The notes below the pieces were generated by a model that saw only the letters and a list, made by a program, of their open reading frames with translations, searched no databases and was not told the origin of the DNA. Source: Arachnopeziza araneosa (Eukaryota > Ascomycota > Leotiomycetes > Helotiales > Arachnopezizaceae). From it: a stretch of DNA of 64,000 bases. The position numbers and the translations under genes are program-made. The stretch spans positions 1 through 64,000 of the forward strand of contig QYAI01000125.1 in NCBI GenBank assembly GCA_003988855.1. The letters run 5' to 3'. This document shows positions 19,746-30,960 of this stretch, in pieces (positions within the stretch are counted from its first letter, which is position 1; the number at the start of each line of letters is the position of its first letter).

Positions 19746-22430
19746 GGCGAGTACACGGCGAGATGGCTACGACGGCGACATGATTGAGAAGCGAACAGAA
19801 CAGGAGCAGCGGTCGAGCAGATGTAAAGACATTTAACAGCGTGCCTGACCGACGATGACCCCATCCGTCGGGCCATGCCCTCCTCGTGGCGCCGGCGACT
19901 TGGGATGTTGACTGGTGATGGGCCTGTTGCGCACCGCTCACCATGGCCCCCAGTCCCGCTGACCCCTGAGTCAATATTGGTTGTGGCGCACCAGCAGCCC
20001 ATCTCACTGGTACAGCGGCCGGAGGCATAAACGAATCATCAACAGCCCCAGCCTCAGCAGGAATCCGCCCTTTTGTTTTCCCTTCGTGGGGCAGATTTGA
20101 GGCGTCCGAGGGGCCGGTCGAGTGGTCGGTGTGCCCCTGATGCTCTGCGAATCACCCCCCTTCCCGAGCCCTCAACAGCTTCACGCCGTGGTAATGAAGC
20201 GAAGATCGCCAATCGGAGCCTCTCAGGGGCTGCACGTACGCGCGAACTGCTCAGCGAACGTGGTGCACGCATGCCCTTCTCCCCCCCCGGTTCCAAATGC
20301 CTCTTCTGGGCTGTCAATATTCCCGCGAACGCCGGATATGTCATCAGCTAATCTCGCAGAGTGGGCGCTGCCCTCTTCACGCGTCATAGATAGTGGTCAA
20401 GATAGCATCTGAGGCTGGTGAGTGGAATCGCCCTGGAAATTTGAGGCGCTCGCTCTTGAACCCTCTACCTGACTTGGCTCTCGCAACTCCTCGCCCGAGG
20501 TTTGCAATGGCAAATAGCCTGCGGATTCGAGAGCCGTCCTAGACGAAATGGGCACGTTCATTTCCTCCCCGCTGGCCATCCCAAGTCGAGACCGCTATTC
20601 TCAGTCCACCTGGATCGTCCTTGGACTGAAGCTGGACACCACTTCTCCCCCTCTCCAACCTGCGCGCTTCCGGCACGGCAATCCAATATTGGCCTTGCTC
20701 TGACAACGAAGAAGATTCATGAACCCGCTACCGTACAAGTTTTCCGTGCGATCGTCGCCGATTCAACCGTCTTGGTCGCTCTTTGGACGGACATTACCGC
20801 AAGGCTTCGGGTGTCACAAAGCCTTACTAAGGAATTCCTAGGATGATCAAATCATGTTTTCTCAAGTGTACTCCTATAGTCACTGCCGTCGATAGCCAAG
20901 GAGAAGCCTCCATTGAATTTTGTAATAGCAATGTCGGTGCTGTCGCTTGGTGGTTCTCTGTGTTGATTGTGACTCATCAAGGCAGTTATAGTAACGCGAG
21001 GCCATAAAAGCTTTACCGATCATGCTTAGCGGCTGTGTGCAGTTGCAATACTAGTTTCTTGCTCTTCAAATTCATACCAGAAGTTCATTCATAAAAATTC
21101 ATTTAGCATTTATAACAAAAAGAGCATCGCTTGGAATAGCCTTGCAGGGACCGTTGCTGCCTCCAACGGCCGTAATCAACCAAGCATAATTGGCTACCCA
21201 GTTACCCAGGACGACGCCCACCGCTCAACCCGCCACCGCGAGGCCGCCATCGAGGACAAAAAGTCATCGTATCTAGGAGCTCTCCTGTCCGTGACAAACC
21301 GAGCAGTGTCAAGGTTTCTTGGCGTCCCAGATCCTGCTCCCGACCCGCTACTGCATCAACATCTGTTTGTTCTTCTCCGCTTTCCTTCGCATCACTTGGC
21401 AGATCCAGCAGGTGGCTTTACTTTTGGTTCGAACAGCCCGCGTTTGGCTTGTCCTGTCGCGAAAGCAGGCTTGCAGGTCAATGTTGTCCGATGTGCACTG
21501 CTGCATTAGAGGTCATGCGGAGGCTGTTGCTGAACAGATTAGGGGTTCGATTCTTCTAGCCTAGATGAGTACCTGCTAGAGATGTGCGAATATCTAGTTC
21601 TGACTGTTTAGTAGATGGCGGTGTTTCTATGTGAAAAAGCTCTCCTTGAGTAAGTCACTTTCCACCGTGATTCCGCCCAACCCTGACTTCTCATGCTAGG
21701 GTTGATGTTTCCCGGCACGCAGATGCATCATGCACTCTCCACAGAAGCTCAGCAGGCTTTTCTATTATCTGGGTGACACAGTATGTCATGGCACATTTAT
21801 CGAATCGACGGGCGTTGTGTCTCTTAGCCGGCGAATCTCTCGACTTCGACCACCAGACCGACTTCCACAGCATCTTCAACAAGATACGCATCGAGCCCGA
21901 CTTCATCTTCGCAGACGTCATCCGCTGGTATAGACTCGAATACTATGAAGAGGATCATCTAAGAAATCCATAAGCAGTACCCACTTGACTTGTAAGCTTA
22001 TAAGCAGAGCTGCTCTCAGGCACCTAAGCCGACAGAACCAGAAGGTTTCATCTGTAATTACGGACGTGAGAACCCGTAAAGATATTTCCTGATCATAATG
22101 TGAAGAGACAAGAGCACTCTGGGGCGGCAGCAATACCTCTTTGAATATTAGTCGAGGTAAAAGTTACCCATAGTTCGGTGCCACTAGCAGTAGTTGCAGC
22201 GTCGATCGTGCAATCGCGGACCGATGACAGATTTATGCTTGCCCTGATGCATCACCCAGAAAGACTGGCATCGAAGCGCCGTCATTTCGATATTCTTATG
22301 GCAGGATCAATGCAGCTCTGGTTGGAGTCTAAGTGTGAAATGTGCCAGTCAGCCCGGTTCTGCATTCCTTGGCCTAGCCCAGAATATAAAGCGAGATAAG
22401 CTACAGGGTGTAGAAATAGTATGGTCGCGA
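19746..22430. other. Long region without a recognisable gene
   Basis: It begins with the divergent upstream region of the receptor gene. Frames at 20054-20344, 20502-20846, 21319-21564 and 21773-21973 are short, overlap antisense frames and show no motif. No RNA gene or transposon end was seen. A CGT repeat follows. Confidence 0.4.
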
Positions 22431-22451
22431 CGTCGTCGTCGTCGTCGTCGT
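22431..22451 (+). repeat. (CGT)7 microsatellite
   Basis: Seven perfect CGT units after GTCGCGA. Not in a recognised gene. Confidence 0.9.
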
Positions 22452-23169
22452 ACATTGCGGGCTCCGAAATATCAAATCGTCCAAGGTCATCACAGCGCCA
22501 TCATCTTGGCCAATTCTCTGCAGCTGGTGCTCCAGCAGCAAGCCAATACCTCCGTGTCGTTCCCGTTAGCTCGCGGTTCCTAGTGACCTAGCCACGATCA
22601 GAGCCAACTCGTTGGGCTCCGTCAACGCTCCATGCTTGTAAGGGAACGAAGTGTATGCAAGCCTGATGTATTCGAAGAGTGGAAAGCTAGGCTATATAGG
22701 TAGCTAGGCCTATCCTGAACGCTCCTTCCTTTCTCGTAACAATGCTTCATCATCAACCTCGCGACTTTTGACAGCTGCTCCTTTCCTTCTTGGTGCGAGT
22801 AACTCTTCAATAATGTGATTAGGAGACCCTCGAGAACAGCATTCCAGATTATCACTTTGTGAAGATGAAGTGTCTTCGAGCAGCCCCTCCCCCGGGTATT
22901 TTCCTAGACAGTCATCCCCTCAGCGGTGGCCTTTGCGTAAGCATTTGGGTTTGCCCCTTTTGCAGCAGAACCGATGCAATCGGAATAGACGCCGCATCTG
23001 CAGAACTTATCACATCCATGAGAAGCGGCCATGGAACGGGCTCCAGCCTCTGAACACGAGGACGCGCAAACCACGTTCGGGGCTTTTGTCGACGAACCGT
23101 CCATGGCCTCAACCCTGCTGTCAGATGGAGCTTTTCTCGTGACATATCCCAACACATGGAGTTTGATTG
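22452..23169. other. Region downstream of the truncated STAND gene, no intact gene
   Basis: Minus frames at 22904-23266 and 22912-23157 continue past the end of the STAND-type gene in other frames and could be its decayed 3' part. I recognise nothing in them. Confidence 0.35.
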
Positions 23170-24235
23170 CTATTGAGAGAAAACTGGGGCCGGAGCCGTT
23201 GCCGAATGATCCATGGGGGTGTTTCTGTGAGAATCCATCAAAAGTCGCGGAGATCTTGTTGGCCAAATGACTTCAAGGTTTTCCACTACACTAATCATAT
23301 CTGAAACGTGGCTCTTGCCGACCTGCGCAGCGTGCATCATACAATACCCAAGGTACTGTGCTTCCTTGATTTGGCCTCCTCTATCAGTTATTCCTTCATA
23401 CTGTAATCCCGAGAGGAAACGCCGTTCCAGGACTCGTCGCTTCTGGTACGAGAGCCCGATTGTGTATTTTTCAATCTCATCCCGAGACACCTTCTGTGAC
23501 CGAAACGCGTGGTATGTGTTACTTAGAAGCTCATCTTCGTGTCTTATTGTTGAGTTATTGGCCCTTGGATTCTGATTTTGACTTTGACTGAACAGCTCAA
23601 CAACCAATTGGGCCGGGCTTTTTCGGTCCACTGAAGATTTTTGTTCCCGCAAGAAGGTCTTACTGAGTGACTGCAACTTGCCGAGGCAATCAATTATCTC
23701 TTCTTGCTGAGTCGAAAACTTCATAGCGTATTCTCTGTCTTATAAAATCCCGATCAGGACGGCTCAAACAGAATTCGTCTTCGTAATCACAAACTTACCT
23801 GAGTGAGACTACGAAACTCAGAGTCAATTGATGCCGAAACGTATTCAGTGTAGTCTGAAGTCTCTCAATATCGTCTTTCTCCCAAGCCACCCTGAAAGCG
23901 GCTTTGATGGCATCGCGTTTTCACTCCGCACGATGCACATCAATCTTGTTCAATTTTTCTAGGAGCTGTTCAGTGACCTTGGCACATTTCCTAGCCAACT
24001 CTTCCAGCCCAGCAGTGTCATTATGCGATGCGGTGGCTTGCGAGAAATTGTTTCCTTCAAGTCGTTGAAGCACACTTTTGAAATCCTTGGTCAAAGGCTG
24101 GATGTGATTGATTTCATCGAGACTTTCTTGGCCCGACTCCCATATTCTCCAAGCAAGCGAGACGAACTGCGTACCGTACTCCAACATCTGGAGGATGTTG
24201 GCAGACAGGCTGAGAGCGGCAATTGCTTCTGCCAT
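23170..24235 (-). pseudogene. STAND/NACHT-type N-terminal domain gene, truncated and with an internal stop
   Basis: The start at 24235 reads MAEAIAALSLSANILQMLEY, the hallmark of the fungal STAND N-terminal domain (NACHT-associated, HeLo-like group), followed by LARKCAKVTEQLLEKLNKID. TGA at 23921-23923 falls where related proteins have Trp. The frame stays open afterwards (AIKAAFRVAWEKDDIERLQT) to a donor at 23798. The intron 23798-23735 (GTAAGT..ACAG) joins to EYAMKFSTQQEEIIDCLGKL in frame, matching the family. The second exon ends at 23170 after a stretch (SYQKRRVLERRFLSGLQYEG) that normally leads to the NACHT NTPase, but no P-loop follows. These proteins act in heterokaryon incompatibility or fungal NLR-type signalling. 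This copy looks dead. Confidence 0.7.
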
Positions 24236-25151
24236 CTTATGCTGTGGTTGTATAAGACCAATTATTAATGGTTTGGAAAGTAAAAATGAGAAAGCATAAG
24301 GTGTAAGACAAACGGCTCTGCTGACTAAACGAAAGGCATTTAACTTAGAGTGGCGGTGCATCGTAGCCGCCGGTTTGTTCGGCAAATTAAACCGCCCCTT
24401 CCTTCTTCCGCCAGTTCCTATTATAGTGTGAGGCTGTGAGAATCAAGTCCGTTCAAATATCAAGGCGGAATGCCACCAAAATTGAGATTTATGTAGGTCC
24501 CTTGATCTGATCAAGCAAGACCTAGGGAGAGGAAAATAAAGGTTCTATAATCTAGACTTAGGCGATAATTCGAAAGACCTATATTATGATTACTCAAGGT
24601 AAGGTCAAGATGCTTAGGCATGCTTACCCTCGGCTCCGTTATGCTTACTCTTAGCTAAGGTTAAGGCACTCAGGTCTGGAGACAACACGGAGTCAGCAAA
24701 GATGAAATAAGAGTCCGAATTCGAAGGAATTGCACTCTTATCCTTCCACCCTCATATTTCCAATTCTAACGATTTTCATAGAGTTTCAAGAGGTTTCTAT
24801 AAAAAGAAAGGGAATTCAGTTTGACTGAACAGGATTCGCGCCGCAGAGATGATTCATTAGTAAGTGGTAGATCATGCGCATCAATGGTGTACACAGACAA
24901 CTCGATAACAGCATTCGCAGTGTAAGTGCATACGTGAAAAAGTAACAGATCGATGCTTATATTGGTGACTTGCACTTGCGAGTTAACATTCGGGACGTCA
25001 CAGCTTCCGAGTCTGGAACAAATGTAACTAGGCAGAGAGAATTTTGAATTTTGAAGACCGTTGCGAATGCATCGCTATGTGATATAGTTCATTGCCCATT
25101 CGACATACTAACTACCAATCCATTGTACACTATTCATCCCCCGTAATCGCC
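24236..25151. other. AT-rich intergenic region
   Basis: Upstream region of the STAND gene and downstream region of the dehydrogenase gene. Repeated AGCTAAGGTTAAGGC/AGGTAAGGTCAAG-type words occur at 24590-24670. No gene seen. Confidence 0.45.
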
Positions 25152-27843
25152 CTATGTCGGGTAAGGGAGAGCTAGAATCAAATCCGAGGCGTGCTCAGAA
25201 GCAGTAACGATGAGCGCACTAGGATTCGTAGTTACCATACCGGGGAATATCGAGGCATCAGAAACGAAGATGTTATCCGTGCCGTAAACTTTTGTGTTGG
25301 TATCTACAACCGAGGTACCGTTACCGAGAAGTCCCGAATCAGTCCCTAATTTCGCTGTACCCATCCAATGATTTGCTCGGCGAGCACCAATATTAGCATA
25401 GCTGAGGTCTATAGACTTCAAGTACTCAGCACCCGATACTCCTGGTGCTGGAAGGTTCCAAGTTATGTTAGGAATCGTTTTGAGGTTTGCTACCATGTTG
25501 TCGATTGCTGTAGCTACGGTAGCAAGGTCGTTAGGATCTCCATAGGGAAGGGTAGACACGACCATAGTCAACCCTTTGGATATTGTAGTTCGTCCTCTGG
25601 ATACTTCACCTCGGCCAAGATAGAGTGAGAGGGTCATGGAGTTGCCGTTGGGGATGCCGTTAGAGCCTTCTACTCGAGCTTGCCACTACTCACAGAGTTA
25701 GTATATTTCCCCGGGAGTCTCTGAGAGCTAAGAAGCGGAGATCTTGAAACAGGAAACTCCTCCTCAATAGAGTTAGAATGTGACTGACCTGCATATGACG
25801 GACGATCCCATCGGGGCCCGTGATTTCTTCCCACATGATAGGGCCAATATTAGGTGCTGCTTGAGCAAGCGGGCCACTCCGATTAGTAAGGTAATTTTGG
25901 GCATCCGCTGCAATCGGAGTGAGCCATGCGGCAGGCCAATCATAATAACTGACATTAGGGTGAGAGATGACAGTATCAGTGTTAAAATGATCACTCAAAC
26001 CGTAGCCCACAGGAAGGTTGATCCATGACGATTGGTTGATCATTGTTGATTCGCTAGACTGGACAACCTGGAGTTGGTCGATTGGTCCGATACCACTGCG
26101 GAAGAGAAGCTTCGGCGTCCCAAAGGTTCCTGCAGATAGTACAACACGTCCCGTACCTGGAGTTAGGCTTACTGTTCCAACACGGCCTCCGTTGTTGGTT
26201 GGGATCACGTTCAGGCTGGTGGCATGGCCTCCTACTCTGTTGATTTTCTCTACACTCGTATTGAGCCATAAATGGAAATTGTTTCTTCCGTTTGCAGAAA
26301 CAAGATAAGTAGCCATTGGACCTCCTCGCTCTCCGTGGGAGAACATATGCGGTGGGTGAGTATAAGTGCGATTCTTCTTCCCTGGCTCATCATTTGCGGT
26401 TACACTGGTCCAATTCGCATTCGCGAGGCCTCCAGTAATAATATCGAATCCCGTTTGAAGGTATCGTACGCCGTCCATGGATGGGTGGTCTGTTCCAGGT
26501 ATGCGTGAGAAGACTCTTTGCGTCGCTGGGGCCATATCCGCAGCCTTCCACCCAGCAGGAAAGTTGACGTCCCAATCCGAAGGATTCGGCTTCCACCATA
26601 GACCAGCATTCACGGCAGTTCCACCTCCCAGAACGCAGCCCGCCATTTGGTCGGTATCTGTGCAAGCGACTCCAGCGGTACCGCCGTTCCAGATTCTGTT
26701 GCACTCCCCTGGGATATCGAACCAAGTAAGATTATAGCCGTCTAGCCATCCATTCTCTGGTCGAAGAGTCCCACCCCATCTGGCTGATGAAGCAACTCCT
26801 TTCTCGATAAGTAGAACTGATTTTCCGGAAGCGGAAAGTTTGTCTGCCATTGGTATACCTCCTGCTCCAGCGCCAACCACGATATAATCATAGCTGGTTT
26901 GAGTCGGGACCGGGATAGATGAGAAGCTTGCGGTGGCAGTAGCAGTTCCCGTCGCAATTATACCAGTAGCTGTCTTCGTAGCCCACGCTGAATATGACGC
27001 TTGCGTGGCAGACGCAACTTGAATCACAAATTCACCCATTCCATTATTGTGTTGATCGAAGTCAGAGAAAGGGTTCTTAGCGTCTTTCGGGGCGACAGAA
27101 GATTGAGCCCACCCCTGTAAAAAGGATTGTGCTTTGCTCGTTGATGTATTGGAAGCTGATTGTGTTGGATCATCGAAGATGAAACAATTTTGGCATCTAT
27201 AGACAAGGACCCAGTTCGTTGCGTTAACTTGCGAGTAAATTTGTGTCAGGTTCGCGCTTCCTTTATAAGCTGTGGGTGGCTTATACGCCCTAGGAGATGT
27301 AAGAAATTTTACAACTATTTAGCTTAGGATACATACGAAGAATAGCGGAAAGATGTGGCGATTTGGTCTCCAACCCCAGTTGGCCATGCCAGGAGCATGA
27401 GATGATTTGGCATTGCTGCAGACTGTTTATCGCCGTGTACGATACCAGTCCACCCTCCATTTCCAGTAGGCGTTGATCCTATCTAGAAATTATCAGTCAT
27501 TAATTCTAATGCTTTTGTCATTCTCAGGCACTAACAATGAGACCAATATACTCGTAAGTATCCACTGTCCCAGCATTAGGCGGTAAAGCCATGCCGAAAG
27601 TGAAGCCTCCCCATGAGACTTGGGAAAGTTCTCCATCTCCTGTTATCGTCCCATTGGCTTCGGAGCTGGTGTAAAACGTGATGCCCGTGTTCGGCTCCTT
27701 ATACACCCCATGGGTAGCAAAATCTTGCGCCACAATGGCATGAAAAACTAATCGCTGATTAACATATCTTCAAGAATAAGGCGCTGTAACTCACAGTGAA
27801 GGGCAACACCCAGAAAGCCACTGAGAATTGTTGAAGTCCTCAT
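25152..27843 (-). CDS. Cellobiose dehydrogenase (cytochrome domain + GMC flavodehydrogenase), secreted
   Basis: Five minus-strand exons: 27843-27795, 27747-27536, 27482-27337, 27289-25789 and 25685-25152, giving 813 residues. A signal peptide (about residues 1-23, cleavage near VAQD) precedes the AA8 cytochrome domain (GITFYTSS, WGGFTFGMALPP). Likely haem ligands are Met111 (SAAMPNHL) and His216 (FDQHNNG); I assign these by pattern only. A Thr/Ala-rich linker leads to the GMC dehydrogenase with the FAD motif GAGAGG at 275-280 and the C-terminal pair His742 (ANHWMGTAKLGTDSG) and Asn790 (VTTNPSAL). No cellulose-binding module follows. The enzyme oxidises cellobiose to the lactone outside the cell and passes electrons to LPMOs or quinones. 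Introns are 47, 53, 47 and 103 bp. All joints are in frame and the domains look undamaged. Confidence 0.93.
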
Positions 27844-28414
27844 CTTAGAAATGAATCTAATTAGAGTTAGGGCACGCTTACATTCAGATGACTGTCAGAA
27901 AAGCAGTGGGACTCGTGGGATCGAGCCGCTTTATCTAATCTTCCCACATTGTACTAGATTCTCGTTGTCCCACGTTATGAAGAACATTCTTCCCAGGAAC
28001 CAGGTACCAAGAAACCAATTACGGAGAAAAGGAAAAATAGGTGCAAGGATAATGTAGATGAGATTCAGGCTCCAGCTAGTGGGTCTTCCCCGCGTTTCGG
28101 TATATAATTTCGCTCGGCATCTAACCCTGTCCTAGTCTATACTTAGCATAAATGATGAGGGAGTCCTGCGAGGTTAATTTAGCAGTTTCATACCGCTCTC
28201 TTAGAAACTAGGACCAATTCGCACCCCACTAAGGATATTAAAATTGTGGGATTGCTCAGTATGTCTCTGATTTTTAAGATATTACTCACAGAATATTAAC
28301 GCCCCAAGGTTGTATCGCTCAGTAATAGGCAGATATATCGCTCCAACCAGGTCTTAATGCGACCTTCAACTCCATAGGCGAACCTAGATTGTACGGCAGT
28401 CAGTAGTTTCCGGT
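27844..28414. other. AT-rich promoter region of the dehydrogenase gene
   Basis: No gene. A 68-base stretch at 27906-27973 folds into a long hairpin-like structure closed by GTGGGAC/GTCCCAC; it is discussed under rejected items. Confidence 0.45.
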
Positions 28415-28801
28415 CTATGCATGCACTTCCTCCAGAAGTGTCATGAGCCCAAATATGTAGCCATTGACAAATAGCTGCGCTCTAGCCTTCGCGCCACTTG
28501 GAACTCCTAGCACACACTCTAAACTCAATTCCACACTCCTCGGAATATAGTGTTTGGATAGGATCGATATTCGACTGTCAACTTGCATCTCGGCTGATTT
28601 CAAGATCTGAAATTGAGGTAGCATCGTAGATGCTGCGAGGATTCCTTGCCCCACTAGTTTCATCTTTCTCATGTGATCTTGAATCATTAAGAACACATTG
28701 TTGGTGGCGAAATGAGAAGTCGTGTCAGTAAATGACAGAGAAAAGGAGCCGTTGTTACTATAGAGAAAAACTCTGCAATGACGTTCCTTCGACAACTGCA
28801 A
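28415..28801 (-). pseudogene. GH35 beta-galactosidase, C-terminal fragment
   Basis: The minus frame reads NNVFLMIQDHM and then VELSLECVLGVPSGAKARAQ followed by LFVNGYIFG. In fungal family 35 beta-galactosidases the last beta-domains carry a similar order: a strand ending in a D-N/H-MG-like motif and the near-invariant YRAxLYVNGxQYGKY signature. Everything before (catalytic TIM barrel) and after (GPQT-type continuation) is missing, and the part between the motifs is shortened. It is therefore a relic, not a functional gene. It lies upstream of the cellobiose dehydrogenase gene on the same strand; any functional link is guesswork. Confidence 0.5.
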
Positions 28802-30960
28802 ATAATTAAACTGCTATATTTGAGCCTTAGATTCATCCACGGTAGAGCAAGCTGCCCTCATGATGCTCCAATTGTAACTTTAAACTAGCTAAGACCTTTA
28901 CTTTCAGAAAACTTGCCATATTCATCTCCATACACTGCGAGGTATATTGTAAGAAGTGATAGTTTTCGTTCTGGCACGAGGCGAGAGGAAGCGAGACAGC
29001 ACCAGATGATATAGCCTAGCTCTCCCCTTTTCAATGCATCAATCTTACACACCCACTCCAATCTGTAACAGATTTGGTGTGCTGCTATGATTCCCTCCTA
29101 TCAGAGTCAATCTTTAAGTGGACTGCGAGAGCGAATTCATCTCAATAAAACATCTCAAATCATCATGATCAACCTAGCTTTCATCAAGCCATCACTTACT
29201 TCCGGTTAGTGAGAGTATTTGAGTCGATGTAGTAGTCTTAAAACTAGCTCCAAGTTTTCCTATCACGGATCAATAACAGACTTTGAAACTGGGACGCTTT
29301 ACCGTTGTATTTGATGTTAGATGAGGCTGCTAGAGTTAGTTAATTTAGTGGTATTATGAAACATTTTCCCTTTCTTGTGCGTCGTATGGGATTAGTAAGC
29401 TTGCTGCTCTTGCTCAGTCGCTAATCACCCTCGGTTCAGTCAACTCGCCTGAGAAACCTGAGCACCCTGAGCACCTACCGTAAACAGCTCACTTGTTCTT
29501 CTTCTTCTCCTCATCCTATTCGTTTCTTCTCTCTAATTAGTTTTAATAATGCAGCCGGCAACTAACAGCACTGCGTCTTAGAAGCCTTTTGGATATATCT
29601 TCCCACTTCATCCCACGTCCTCTTAGCTCAATGATCAGAGAATCTTCCTCTGCCGACCATAGACTATCCCCCCCTTCTTCCTCGCTCATTAACTACGCCG
29701 AGATCTTCGCAAATATCTGTGCGTTGAACCATCCTTCTCTCTGCGGGCACTGATGGTGAAGATGGAGTTGGAGTGCGCTCTTGGTATAGAGACTCGCAAG
29801 TTCTTGCCGGTGCTACCGTTCGAAAAAGGATTCAATGGAGGTTTCAGTGTTAAAGTGTTGTGGTGGTGTCCATCTATGAGGGGAGGAGGGTGCGTGCAAA
29901 CGAGGAGACCAAGGAATCATGAGCTCGAATCGCAAACAGGCTTCTTCTCATCGCATTCGACGTGTCGAATCTTGCGATAAAGGCAAGAGGAAGATTTAGC
30001 CCCAACTTCGGAGGCGCGCTTGCCTAGACGTTGGTGAGTCCTGGTCATGCAAGACACGTTACTCAGCGAGACCGAAGCCTTGATTTCCTTTTTCTGTCCT
30101 TATGGAAGATTACTGAAAGGGGTGAATAAACTTAAGACGACTTCCCGAATGCCGCTCAAGGAGGCGTGATGATTTCGAGGAATCGGGACTTGGGCTGCAT
30201 AGAAGACTCTGGCAAAGAGTCTTCATCTGCCTTCTAATGGTAGTAAAGATGGTGCGCCTGAGACAAAAATGCCATGGAAGAGTTCTCATGAACTGTTGCT
30301 TTTCACTTAAATTATTAGCTAGCTGGCCTTTAAATCGTGGGGGTTCGTTTCTGTGTCTTCTCCCAACCATGCAACACCAAATAGACACCCCAAAGATTTG
30401 AGCCGACACAAGATGTTGCTAGTCAGAGACTGCGAACTTGGGCCTTTAATCCTTCTCCTCTAAATAATATCCTCCCGTCAAATGTAAGCTGATTCTCTCC
30501 ACCCGTGCCGTTCCGGGAGCAGACCGACCTCGCTTAACCTGCTAACCTTTTATCTTACGGAAAGAGCAGCAACAGGTAAAAATGAATTGAAGGAGCAAAA
30601 AGAAAACGAGAGAGGACTTAGGGTGTCGGTTTACAAGGAACAGTTCGGTTGTATTCGTACGAAAGCACGGTTCTGTAAAAAGGGTTTGGCCCTGCTTTAA
30701 ATACTAGGCTCTTTATGTGTTACGTAAAGCGTCTGTATTATTAAGATCCTTCATAAGTAATGGATATGTGTATATATGTTGTATTCAATGAAGAGAAAAG
30801 TCTGCCTCGGAGCTAGTCTGTATACTAGCACAGGGTCAAGTGCCAAAGGTCACGTGATGCGGAAGGAATATTCCTGCAAGTATAAGTTTCTTTAGGAAGA
30901 ACTAGCTGGTGAATATTTATAAGCTCTAAATAATTGTAAATCTCAGCTTAGATAATAGTC
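28802..30960. other. 2.1-kb AT-rich region without recognisable gene
   Basis: Only short frames (for example 29753-29980 plus, 30110-30409 minus) without motifs. The compositional drop suggests decayed repeats or a long intergenic spacer. I see no LTR or inverted-repeat ends. Confidence 0.45.

Noticed and set aside
21530..21565. GGGGTTCGATTC, like a tRNA box B
   Set aside because: Flanking bases do not form a T-stem and there is no box A at the right distance upstream.
26018..26737. Several plus-strand frames of 78-96 codons within 26-27 kb
   Set aside because: All are antisense to the GMC domain of cellobiose dehydrogenase, whose coding sense is certain.
27906..27973. 68-base stretch with a 7-bp acceptor-like stem (GTGGGAC/GTCCCAC) resembling a tRNA on the minus strand
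   Set aside because: No T-arm pairing, no D-arm and no box B consensus; it is probably just an inverted repeat in the promoter region.
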